Source: JBCBTD01 sp039818825
GTDB taxonomy: Bacteria > Pseudomonadota > Alphaproteobacteria > Geminicoccales > Geminicoccaceae
Direction of reading: 5' to 3'
Length of the DNA stretch: 64,000 nucleotides
Assembly (NCBI GenBank): GCA_039818825.1
Contig: JBCBTD010000014.1
Coordinates: 1-64,000 of the forward strand
How positions within the stretch are numbered: the stretch's first letter is position 1; every line of letters begins with the position of its first letter. Position numbers and translations under genes: made by a program. The notes below the pieces were generated by a model that saw nothing but the letters and a program-made list of their open reading frames with translations, did no database searches and was not told the DNA's origin. Of the stretch, positions 1-8,298 are shown in pieces.

Positions 1-1064
1 GGCTGGGCCCGGCGCAGATCGGCCGGGCACTGGCCCGCCATGGCTCGCCTGCCCGCGCCCTCGACGCCCTCGCCGAACTCGGCCCGGCAGCGCCCCGACT
101 GGCAACGGCCGACGCCGTCGCCGCGGAAGCCGAACTGGTCGCCGGACACGGCGGTCGACTGCTCTACCGCGGCGAGCCCGGCTATCCCGCCCAGCTCGAC
201 AGCCTGGACCACGCGCCGTGGATGCTGACGGTCCTCGGCGACCCGGCCTGTCTGGCGGGTCCGTTGGTCGCGATGGTCGGCGCACGCAACGCCTCGGCGG
301 CGGGCCGCAAGATGGCCCGAGACATGGCCCAAGGGCTCGCGGAGGCCGGTATCGGCGTCGTCTCCGGCTTGGCGCGCGGAATCGACACGGCCGCCCACGA
401 GGGCGCCCTCGACGGCGGCGTCACGGTCGCGGTCATCGCCACCGGCATCGACGTCGTCTATCCGCCCGAGAACGAGCGGCTGATGGCGCGGATCGGCGCG
501 GCGGGATGCGTCGTCAGCGAGCGGGCCCTCGGCGGCAGCCCGACGGCCGCGCAGTTCCCGAGGCGCAACCGGCTGGTGGCGGGTCTGGCTCTCGGCGTCG
601 TCGTGGTCGAGGCGGCGACGCGCTCCGGCAGCCTGATCACAGCACGTCTGGCCGGCGACCAGGGCCGCGAGGTGATGGCCGTCCCCGGCAGTCCGATGGA
701 CCAGCGCCATCGCGGCACCAACCAACTCCTGCGCGAGGGCGCGCATCTCGTCGAGACCGCGGCGGACGTCGTCGCGGCGTTGGCGCCGTTCGCCGTCGCC
801 GCCCCCTCTCCGCCCCCGGCAGTCCGGTCTCCACGCCCCTCCGAACCGGCACCGTTGGCGCCGGCGAAACCGCCGCCGCTGCCGCCAGGCGGTCTCGAAG
901 CGCTCCTGAAATCGCGACTGACCGTCGAACCGGTCGCGGTTGACGAACTGATTCGCCAATGTCATGCGTCGCCTTCGCAGGTGCAGAAGGCCTTGCTCGA
1001 GCTCGAACTGGCCGGCGAAATCGAACGGCACCCAGGCAACCGGGTTTCCCTCGCCGTGGTCTGA
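1..1064 (+). CDS. dprA: DNA processing protein DprA, 5'-truncated by window edge
   Basis: DprA binds incoming single-stranded DNA and loads RecA during natural transformation. The reading frame is open from base 3, with no start seen, so the N-terminus lies outside the window; about 353 residues are visible. The Rossmann-like DprA core is clear: MVGARNASAAGRKMA, then SGLARGIDTAAHEGAL, VIATGIDVVYPPEN and the late GTNQLLREGAHLVE block. A proline-rich linker leads to a C-terminal winged-helix-like segment (about the last 65 residues). It lies 49 bp before topA; dprA-topA-rnr is a usual alphaproteobacterial order. Identity is secure, and only the start is missing. Confidence 0.95.
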   Translation, partial: LGPAQIGRALARHGSPARALDALAELGPAAPRLATADAVAAEAELVAGHGGRLLYRGEPGYPAQLDSLDHAPWMLTVLGDPACLAGPLVAMVGARNASAAGRKMARDMAQGLAEAGIGVVSGLARGIDTAAHEGALDGGVTVAVIATGIDVVYPPENERLMARIGAAGCVVSERALGGSPTAAQFPRRNRLVAGLALGVVVVEAATRSGSLITARLAGDQGREVMAVPGSPMDQRHRGTNQLLREGAHLVETAADVVAALAPFAVAAPSPPPAVRSPRPSEPAPLAPAKPPPLPPGGLEALLKSRLTVEPVAVDELIRQCHASPSQVQKALLELELAGEIERHPGNRVSLAVV

Positions 1065-1113
1065 GCCCACATCGTCGGCTGTCGTAACCTTCCCTCGAGG
1101 GGTGCTCGAGCGC

Positions 1114-3813
1114 ATGAACGTCGTCGTCGTCGAATCGCCGACCAAGGCCAAGACGATCAATAAATATCTCGGCAGTGATTACACCGTGCTCTCAAGTTAC
1201 GGGCACGTTCGTGATCTACCCGAGAAAGAGGGATCGGTCGATCCCGACGCCGACTTCCGCATGACCTACGAAGTCCTGCCGGACAAAAAGGCGCGGCTGA
1301 ACGACATCGCCAAGGCGCTGAAGGGTGCCGACCAGCTGTTCCTGGCAACCGACCCCGATCGCGAGGGCGAAGCGATTTCGTGGCATCTGTTGAAAGCGCT
1401 GGCCGAGCGTGGGGCCCTGAAAGGCGTCGCGGTGAAGCGGGTCGTCTTCCACGAGGTGACGAAGTCGGCGGTGCTGGCGGCGATGGCTGAACCGCGTGAG
1501 CTGTTCGACAACTTGATCGACGCCTACCAAGCGCGCCGCGCACTGGACTATCTGGTGGGCTTCACCTTGTCGCCGGTGCTGTGGCGGAAGTTGCCAGGTG
1601 CTCGTTCGGCCGGCCGCGTGCAATCCGTCGCTCTGCGGCTGATCGCCGAGCGCGAGGACGAGATCGAACGGTTCGTTCCGCAGGAGTACTGGACCGTAGA
1701 GGCTGACCTGTTGACCACCGCCGACGCGGCGTTCCGGGCGCGGCTGACCCATCTCGACGGCAGGAAGCTCGACAAGTTCAGCTTGGCCGACGCCGCAACG
1801 GCAACGGCAGCAAAGGCAAAAGTCGAAGCGGCGAAGCTCGCGGTCGCGTCGGTCGAGAGGAAGCAGGGCTCGCGCAACCCGGCGCCTCCGTTCTCGACCT
1901 CCACCCTGCAGCAGGAAGCCTCGCGCAAGCTCGGCTTCGGCGCCGATCGGACGATGCGCACGGCCCAGCGACTGTTCGAGGGTCTCGCCATCGGCGGCGA
2001 GACCGTGGGGCTGATCACCTACATGCGGACCGACAGCGTCCAGCTCTCGAAGGACGCGCTCGGCGCTGCCCGCCGGACGATCGCCGCGCAGTTCGGTGAT
2101 CGCTATCTCCCTGAGCACCCGCGCCAGTTCAAGACCAAGACCAAGAACGCCCAAGAAGCCCACGAAGCCATCCGACCGACCGACCTCGGCCGGACTCCAG
2201 ATCAGGTGCGCAGCTTTCTCGACGACGATCAGCGCCGGCTCTACGAGCTGATCTGGAAGCGGACGATCGCCAGCCAGATGGCCGCGGCGATCCTCGACCG
2301 GGTGGTCGTCACCATCGACGGCGAAGGCGTGGGCCTCAGGGCGACCGGCCAGACCATCGCTTTTCCGGGTTTTCTCGCCGTCTACCGCGAAGGTGTCGAC
2401 GATGCGCCGGCCGATGGCGCCGACGACGACAACGATCGGTTGTTGCCGCCGATGGCCGCGGGCGAGCCGTCCCACCAAAAGGCGGTCCACGCCGACCAGC
2501 ACTTCACCGAGCCACCACCGCGCTACACCGAAGCGAGCCTCGTCAAGAAGATGGAGGAACTCGGCATCGGCCGGCCGTCGACCTACGCCAGCGTCATTTC
2601 GGTGCTGCAGCACCGCAATTACGTGCGCTTGGACCAGCGACGGTTCGTGCCCGAGGACCGGGGGCGGGTGGTGAGCGCGTTCCTCGCCGAGTTCTTCGAG
2701 CGCTACGTCCAGTACGGCTTCACCGCCGAGCTGGAAGACCGGCTCGACGCGGTCGCCGCCGGCGAACTCGACTGGCGCCAGGTGCTGCGCGAGTTCTGGG
2801 ACCCGTTCTACGCCCAGACCGAAGAGATCAAAGGCAAGCGCAACGCCGAGATCATCGACGCCCTGGACGCGGCACTCGGGCCGCACCTGTTTCCGCCGAA
2901 GGAGGACGGCACCGATCCGCGGTCGTGCCCGGCCTGCACCGATGGCCGGTTGAGCCTGAAGTTCGGGCGCTACGGCGGCTTCGTCGGCTGCTCCAACTAT
3001 CCCGAGTGCCGCTTCACCCGGCAACTCGGTGAGCAGGCGCAAGACGGCGATGCCGCCACGCCCAAGGAGCGCTCGCTGGGTGTCGACCACGAGACGGCCG
3101 AGGAGGTGTGGCTCAAGGTCGGCCGGTTCGGTCCCTACATCCAGCGCGGCTCGGGCGACGAGATCAAACGCTCCAGCCTGCCACCCAAGGTGGAAGCCGA
3201 CGCCGTCGATCTGGAGCTGGCGCTCCAGCTCCTCGCCCTGCCTCGAGAAATCGGCCTCGACCCCGAGAGCAGTGAGCCGATCGTCGCCGGCATCAATCGC
3301 TACGGACCGTTCGTCCAGCAGGGCAGGAACTACGTTCGGCTAGATCCCGACGACGACGTGCTGGCCATCGGCATGAACCGTGCGCTGACCCTGCTGGCGG
3401 AGAAGACGCCGAAGGGCGGCCGGCGCGGCGGCGGGACGGCGACCGCGGCGAAGGTCGTCGGCGAGCATCCCGACGACGGCAAGCCGATCGAGCTGTTGGC
3501 CGGCCGCTACGGGCCGTACCTCCGTTGGAACAAGCTCAACGCCAGCCTGCCCAAGGCTGCGGATCCCGAAACCTTGGCGCTCGACGAGGCGGTCGAGATA
3601 CTCGCGCAGAAAGCCGCCAAGAACGGCGGCAAAGCGCCGGCCAAGAAGGGACGAGCCACCGGCGGCAAGGGCGGTGGGGCGAAAGCCAAGGCGAAGACCG
3701 GCAATGGCAAATCGGCGAAAGCCGCCGACGACGGCGCCAAGCCGGCAAAACCGCGCAACGCGCCAGCGAAAAAGGCACCACGCACCGGCTCCTCGTCGGC
3801 CTCGTCCAGCTGA
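1114..3813 (+). CDS. topA: DNA topoisomerase I
   Basis: Type IA topoisomerase that relaxes negative supercoils; 899 residues, a normal length. I chose the ATG at 1114 because the protein then begins MNVVVVESPTKAKTINKYLG, the standard TOPRIM start; the frame is open further upstream but that part overlaps dprA. The TOPRIM acidic motif (ATDPDREGEAISWH) and the active-site tyrosine motif (LITYMRTDSVQLS) are present. One four-cysteine zinc-ribbon-like segment (SCPACTDGRL, then GCSNYPECRF) follows, and then further C-terminal repeats and a long Lys/Ala/Gly-rich basic tail of about 60 residues typical of alphaproteobacterial TopA. rnr follows after 7 bp. Confidence 0.97.
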   Translation: MNVVVVESPTKAKTINKYLGSDYTVLSSYGHVRDLPEKEGSVDPDADFRMTYEVLPDKKARLNDIAKALKGADQLFLATDPDREGEAISWHLLKALAERGALKGVAVKRVVFHEVTKSAVLAAMAEPRELFDNLIDAYQARRALDYLVGFTLSPVLWRKLPGARSAGRVQSVALRLIAEREDEIERFVPQEYWTVEADLLTTADAAFRARLTHLDGRKLDKFSLADAATATAAKAKVEAAKLAVASVERKQGSRNPAPPFSTSTLQQEASRKLGFGADRTMRTAQRLFEGLAIGGETVGLITYMRTDSVQLSKDALGAARRTIAAQFGDRYLPEHPRQFKTKTKNAQEAHEAIRPTDLGRTPDQVRSFLDDDQRRLYELIWKRTIASQMAAAILDRVVVTIDGEGVGLRATGQTIAFPGFLAVYREGVDDAPADGADDDNDRLLPPMAAGEPSHQKAVHADQHFTEPPPRYTEASLVKKMEELGIGRPSTYASVISVLQHRNYVRLDQRRFVPEDRGRVVSAFLAEFFERYVQYGFTAELEDRLDAVAAGELDWRQVLREFWDPFYAQTEEIKGKRNAEIIDALDAALGPHLFPPKEDGTDPRSCPACTDGRLSLKFGRYGGFVGCSNYPECRFTRQLGEQAQDGDAATPKERSLGVDHETAEEVWLKVGRFGPYIQRGSGDEIKRSSLPPKVEADAVDLELALQLLALPREIGLDPESSEPIVAGINRYGPFVQQGRNYVRLDPDDDVLAIGMNRALTLLAEKTPKGGRRGGGTATAAKVVGEHPDDGKPIELLAGRYGPYLRWNKLNASLPKAADPETLALDEAVEILAQKAAKNGGKAPAKKGRATGGKGGGAKAKAKTGNGKSAKAADDGAKPAKPRNAPAKKAPRTGSSSASSS

Positions 3814-3820
3814 CCAGCGC

Positions 3821-6025
3821 ATGGTTCGCCGCCGTCTCGACCGAGAAGCCGTCCTCCGTCACATCAGCGAAAACCCGGGCCTCTCGACCAAGCGCGACAT
3901 TGCCCGGGCGTTGGGCGTCAAGGGTTCGGATCGGGTCGAGCTGAAGGCGCTGTTGCGCGAGCTGCAGCAAGAGGGGCTGGTCGAACGCGGTCGCGGTCGC
4001 CGGATCGTACCCCACGGCGTGTTGCCACGGGTGGTGGTCGCGATGGTGACCGCCGTCGACGAGGACGGCGATCTGGAACTCACCACCACCGGCCACGCCG
4101 ATGCCCCACCGGTGACGTTGCGACTGGATCTCGGCCAGACCAAGCGTCGACCACCCGGCGTCGGCGATCGACTGTTGGTTCGGACCGATCGCCAGGACGA
4201 CGGCAGCTACGCCAGCGAGCTGATCCGAGTTCTGCCACGTGAGGGCGGCCGGGTCATCGGCATGGTCGAGGCCGCGGCGGACGGCTACTTGCTCCGGCCC
4301 ACCAGCCGCAAGAAGCCGGCGATGCGGCTCGACCCGCACCTCCTTGGCGACGCCGCACCGGGCGACCTCGTGGCGGCCGAACCGCTCGGCCCGCAACGCC
4401 TGGGCCTAGCTCGCGGCCGGGTAGTCGCCCGCTACGGCGCTGCCGACGATCCGCGGCAGTACAGCCGCCTCGCCGCGGCCGAGCTGGATCTTCCCGAGAC
4501 GTTCTCCGCGGAGGCGTTGGCATTGGCGGAAGCCGGCCAGGTGCCGGCGCTCGACGGACGTCTCGACCTCCGTGACGTGCCGCTGGTGACGATCGACGGC
4601 GCCGACGCGCGGGATTTCGACGACGCGGTCCATGCCAGCGTCGACGAGCAGGGCGACGGCAGCGGGTTCAGCCTGCTGGTGGCGATTGCCGACGTCGCCC
4701 ACTACGTCCGCCCCGGCGACGCGCTGGACGCCGCCGCCCGCGAACGCGGCAACTCGGTCTATTTCCCCGACCGGGTCATCCCGATGCTGCCAGAGGCGTT
4801 GTCGAACGGCCTTTGCTCGCTCAAGCCCGGCGAGCCACGGGGTTGCCTGGTCGTCGAGATGGTCATCGACGCGCAGGGCAAACTGCTGCGACACCGCTTT
4901 GGCCGCGGCCTGATGCGCTCCGCCGCACGGCTCACCTACGAGCAGGTTCAGGCGGCGCTCGACGGCGCGCCGGACGAAACGACCGGGCCGTTGCTGCAAC
5001 CCGTGCTCCGTCCGCTGCACGGCGCCTGGCAGACGCTCGACGCGGCGCGACGGGCGCGCGGCACGCTCGACCTCGACCTGCCGGAACGCGCGATCGAACT
5101 CGGACCCGACGGTGCGCCGACGCACATCGCCACGCGCGAGCGGCTCGACGCGCACCGTATGATCGAGGAGTTCATGGTGCTGGCCAACGTCGCCGCCGCG
5201 GAGACGTTGGAGCAGCGTCGGCGAGACGCGTTGTTCCGGATCCACGACCGCCCGGACGCAGCCAAGCTGGAGGCGTTGGCACAATTCCTGGAAGGCCTCG
5301 ACCTGCCCTGGAAAGCAGCGGGGCTGCGCTCACCCAAGGACTTCCAACGGCTCCTGGAGAAGGTCCGGGAGCACCCCTTGAGCGACGTGATCAGCGGCTA
5401 CGTGCTGCGCGCCCAGGCCCAGGCGGTCTACAGTCCCGACAATCGCGGGCATTTCGGCCTGCATCTCCGCCACTACGCGCACTTCACCTCACCGATCCGC
5501 CGCTACGCCGATCTGATCGTCCACCGGGCGTTGATCGACGCGCTGGACCTCGGCAAGGCCGGCGCCCGGCACGACCACGCTGCCCTCGAAGGTCTGGGCC
5601 AAGCCGTTTCGGGCTGCGAACGGCGGGCGATGGAGGCCGAGCGCAAGACGGCCGACCGCTTGGTCGCCCACTACTTGCGCGAGCGGGTCGGCGCCCGGTT
5701 CGATGGCCGCATCACCGGCGTCCAGCGCGCCGGCCTGTTCGTCCGTCTGGACACCGTCGGCGCCGACGGCTTCGTCCCGGTGTCGACCTTGGGCGCCGAA
5801 TTCTTCGTCTTCGACGAAACCCAGCTCGCGTTCTTCGGCGAACGCAGTGGGACGCATTTCGGCGTCGGCGATCGGGTCGAAGTCGAGCTGCGCGACGCCG
5901 ACAGCCTCACCGGCGGCCTGCTCCTCGGCCTCGTCGAGCATACGCCCATCACCGAGCGACAGCTCAAAGGCCGGCTCGGCCGACGCATCGAAGGTGTCCA
6001 ACGCCGCCGCGGCCGCCGCCGCTGA
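3821..6025 (+). CDS. rnr: Ribonuclease R
   Basis: 3'-to-5' exoribonuclease of the RNB family that degrades structured RNA; 734 residues. I chose the ATG at 3821 (MVRRRLDREAVLRHIS), which starts just after the topA stop. The order is an N-terminal helix-turn-helix-like segment, OB-fold cold-shock domains, the RNB catalytic domain with the acidic motif DGADARDFDDAVHAS near residue 260, and an S1 domain (FDGRITGVQRAGLFVRL) with a short basic C-terminus (RRRGRRR). The 7-bp gap to topA suggests cotranscription. All expected motifs are present. Confidence 0.96.
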   Translation: MVRRRLDREAVLRHISENPGLSTKRDIARALGVKGSDRVELKALLRELQQEGLVERGRGRRIVPHGVLPRVVVAMVTAVDEDGDLELTTTGHADAPPVTLRLDLGQTKRRPPGVGDRLLVRTDRQDDGSYASELIRVLPREGGRVIGMVEAAADGYLLRPTSRKKPAMRLDPHLLGDAAPGDLVAAEPLGPQRLGLARGRVVARYGAADDPRQYSRLAAAELDLPETFSAEALALAEAGQVPALDGRLDLRDVPLVTIDGADARDFDDAVHASVDEQGDGSGFSLLVAIADVAHYVRPGDALDAAARERGNSVYFPDRVIPMLPEALSNGLCSLKPGEPRGCLVVEMVIDAQGKLLRHRFGRGLMRSAARLTYEQVQAALDGAPDETTGPLLQPVLRPLHGAWQTLDAARRARGTLDLDLPERAIELGPDGAPTHIATRERLDAHRMIEEFMVLANVAAAETLEQRRRDALFRIHDRPDAAKLEALAQFLEGLDLPWKAAGLRSPKDFQRLLEKVREHPLSDVISGYVLRAQAQAVYSPDNRGHFGLHLRHYAHFTSPIRRYADLIVHRALIDALDLGKAGARHDHAALEGLGQAVSGCERRAMEAERKTADRLVAHYLRERVGARFDGRITGVQRAGLFVRLDTVGADGFVPVSTLGAEFFVFDETQLAFFGERSGTHFGVGDRVEVELRDADSLTGGLLLGLVEHTPITERQLKGRLGRRIEGVQRRRGRRR

Positions 6026-6172
6026 TCGCTGCGTCCTTACCTACGCATGCCGATCGTGCAAGCAATCAGACGCAAACGGCAGCTTCGGCCGCGAGACTCT
6101 TCGAGTTCATTGAGGACGTGCTGGTCTTGGCGGAGTGTAGGGTCCGGTCGTCTCGGTTTCGGTGAGAACGTT

Positions 6173-6705
6173 GTGGACGTTCACCTTTGGTTGATCTTCC
6201 TGGCCACCGTCTTGGGTGTTTCCCTGATTCCCGGACTGAGCACCTTCATTGCATTTGCGCATGGTGCGGCTTTCGGCTGGACCCGCTCGTCGTCGGCGGC
6301 ACTGGGCAACAACGTATCGTCGACTCTTCAGGCGATTGCCGCGTCAGCGGGTTTGTGTATCGCCATCACGAGCTCGGCGGCACTCTTCCTCGCCATCAAG
6401 TACTTTGGTGCATTTTACTTGATTTATTTTGGTTTTTAATTGTGGCGCAACGCAGCGCGCCGGGTTGCTCTCGAAACACGTTCAAATACTCCGGATTAAC
6501 ACTTAGCAAATTTTGTTGTCGAAGACTTCACGGTAGCAATAATTAACCTCATTTTGATTGTATTTCTACAGCGTTTTTACTATAATTTCTATCTGTCGAT
6601 GGCGATAACTTTGCAAAACTCGCAGTATTGGTAATCATTATCGATGTCGGTGCTTTCACGTTTGCATTTTGTACGTTTTTGTCGACGCATAGATACGAGA
6701 TTTAG
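6173..6705 (+). pseudogene. Decayed LysE/RhtB-family exporter
   Basis: Remains of a LysE-type amino-acid exporter. From a GTG at 6173 the frame reads VDVHLWLIFLATVLGVSLIP and continues through the next two membrane segments to YLIYFGF, where a TAA (6437-6439) interrupts it. The same frame goes on as LWRNAARRVALETRSNT before another stop. A shifted frame near 6610-6705 reads FAKLAVLVIIIDVGAFTFAF, which resembles the last membrane helix of the family. At least two nonsense changes and a frameshift are needed to explain this, so the gene is dead. The second half is strikingly AT-rich against the surrounding high-GC DNA, which fits loss of selection or foreign origin. Confidence 0.7.
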
Positions 6706-7083
6706 ATCTTTCCAATGCCATCATAGAAAATATCTACAAATAACTGTCGGACTACTTGTCGCCAGCGGTGTCGGCCTTGCAGCCTCGAGAAACAGCTGAT
6801 CCGTCTGCGGGGCGAGTGGCTGCGTCCTCCGCAAAACCGTCGTGCCCAATGCTCGGTCCATGGCGGCGGCGCAGGGCACGGTGACCTTCGTCGGCACCGG
6901 CAAGGACAAGGCCTGGTCGGTGTTCGACCGCAATCGCGTCCCTGAGCGCGCGGTGTCGGTGGTTGCTTCGGCACTCGCCCGCACAGAATGGCCGCCGACG
7001 CGATCTTGATCGCGCGGCCAACGTGTCGGAACGCCATCGAGTGGCCGGCCCCCCGATCGGCGGTCGAGTACTGCGGGTCGAGA
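6706..7083. other. Unassigned stretch between LysE relic and IS remnant
   Basis: About 380 bases with no gene I can support. Both strands have medium open frames, but none shows a family I recognise. One + strand frame (about 6787-7008) reads with some protein-like character (MAAAQGTVTFVGTGKDKAWS) yet has no start context and ends abruptly. It probably represents shuffled debris beside the transposase fragment. Confidence 0.4.
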
Positions 7084-7287
7084 CCGGGAACGAACCTGCT
7101 CAGGCACGCCGTGCGTCACGAAGAGCTGTACCAGAACCTCGAGGACGGCGTCACTGGTCAGCCGCGGCGCGACGCGGACGGCGAAGTATGGCCGGCCACG
7201 TTCGTCGATTGCGGCGAGCAGCGGGAGCCGTCAGCCATGGCGGATCCGCTTCATTGCGACGTCACTGGACCAGACGTCGTCCGGCGG
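7084..7287 (-). mobile_element. IS3-family transposase fragment
   Basis: Reading the - strand from 7287 gives PPDDVWSSDVAMKRIRHG, a TGA at 7231-7233, then RLPLLAAIDERGRPYFAVRV and TSDAVLEVLVQLFVTHGVPE with QVRS. This matches the start of the DDE (rve) catalytic domain of IS3-family OrfB transposases, whose usual form is W..D..., then TVVDEFTR-like, then LF..HG.PE.IRSDNG. The fragment stops at the expected SDNG motif, so the second half of the domain and both ends of the element are missing. It carries an internal stop and cannot make an active enzyme. Its 5' edge overlaps the 3' end of the LysR gene. Confidence 0.75.
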
Positions 7288-8182
7288 CACTGTCGGGCCA
7301 AGCCGCGCCCTCGCGCAGCTGCTCGACGAGGCGCTCCTCCGGCGCGCTGAGCGTGCGGCCGGTGGCCCAGACGACGTGCGGGGTCAACGCATGTGTCGGG
7401 TAGAAGGGCCGCGCGGCGAGGCCCTGCGCGAACGGTGTCTCCATCACGAACGGGTCGGTCAGAGCGAGCCCGATGCCGGCCGACACGAAACCGGCGGCCA
7501 TGAAGCTGTTGCCGGTGGCCACGGCGAGCTCGCGGTGGCCACCGGCCTGGTCGAACAGCCGGTCGAGCGCTAGCCCGATGTTGGAGCTGCGGCTGAAGCT
7601 GATGAGTGGCGTGCCCGCCAAATCGCGCGGCCCGACCGCCTCGCGCGTCGCCAACGGATGGTCGGTGGGCATCAGGCAGACCAGCTCCACGGGGCGAAGC
7701 GGCGCGCTGTCCAGCGGACCGGTCCACGTGACGTTGTAGACGAGGCCGAGATCCACCTCGCGCGTCAGCACCGCCGCCTTGATCGCCACGGCATCGCGCA
7801 TTCGTGCGCGCACCTCGGCCGCCGGAAAGTCGTCGCGAAAGCGGCCGACGGCGCGTGGGACCAAACCGAAGGCGAAGCAGGGTGTGGTCGCGAGATCGAT
7901 CTGGCGGCCCGCCCCGTAGCGGAGTTGGCCACCGAGATCGCGCGCGACCTTCACCTGCTGGAAGATCAGGCCCAGGACCGGCCGCATTTCGTCGAGTTCC
8001 GCAGTTGGCGTCAGCGTTCCGCCGGAGCGATCGAAGAGGCGCACCCGAAGGGTCTGCTCGGCAGCGGCGACGCCACGGCTGACGGCTGGCTGCGAGATGC
8101 GAAGCAGCCGAGCCGCACCGCTCATCGTGCCTTCCTGAAGGATGGCGTGGAGGAGTTCTAGCTGGCGGAGCGAAACGGACAT
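7262..8182 (-). CDS. LysR-family transcriptional regulator, 3' end altered by IS remnant
   Basis: 306-residue LysR regulator. The N-terminal winged helix is clear (LRQLELLHAILQEGTMSGAA then LLRISQPAVSRGVAAAEQTL), followed by the periplasmic-binding-like effector domain (DLATTPCFAFGLVPRAVGRF onward). It is divergent from the ABC transporter operon starting at 8299 and most likely controls it; a palindromic T-N11-A site lies between them. The last 10-18 residues (around AAGRRLVQ) are encoded by DNA that, one frame over, reads as IS3 transposase, so the natural C-terminus was probably replaced. The effector fold looks complete before that point, so the protein may still work. Confidence 0.9.
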   Translation of the reverse strand: MSVSLRQLELLHAILQEGTMSGAARLLRISQPAVSRGVAAAEQTLRVRLFDRSGGTLTPTAELDEMRPVLGLIFQQVKVARDLGGQLRYGAGRQIDLATTPCFAFGLVPRAVGRFRDDFPAAEVRARMRDAVAIKAAVLTREVDLGLVYNVTWTGPLDSAPLRPVELVCLMPTDHPLATREAVGPRDLAGTPLISFSRSSNIGLALDRLFDQAGGHRELAVATGNSFMAAGFVSAGIGLALTDPFVMETPFAQGLAARPFYPTHALTPHVVWATGRTLSAPEERLVEQLREGAAWPDSAAGRRLVQ

Positions 8183-8209
8183 CTCATAATCTCAGTTTAT
8201 GGCAGCGGC

Positions 8210-8228
8210 GCGTCTTGATATTGGACGC
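8210..8228. promoter_or_regulatory. Candidate LysR box (palindromic T-N11-A)
   Basis: GCGTC-TTGATATTG-GACGC is a perfect 5-bp inverted repeat with a 9-base centre, and T8213 and A8225 sit in the T-N11-A spacing bound by LysR proteins. It lies in the 116-bp gap between the LysR gene and the divergent transporter operon, where such an operator is expected. This is a pattern match only. Confidence 0.5.
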
Positions 8229-8298
8229 ATAGCAGCGGCTGCGCCACTCTGTGCGTGATAGGGCCCCGGCAGAGGGTCGGAACAGGGAGGAGACGAAC

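Noticed and set aside
1216..3090. Long open frame (624 codons) on the - strand opposite topA
   Set aside because: It mirrors topA codons in high-GC DNA; its product has no family blocks and topA is certain.
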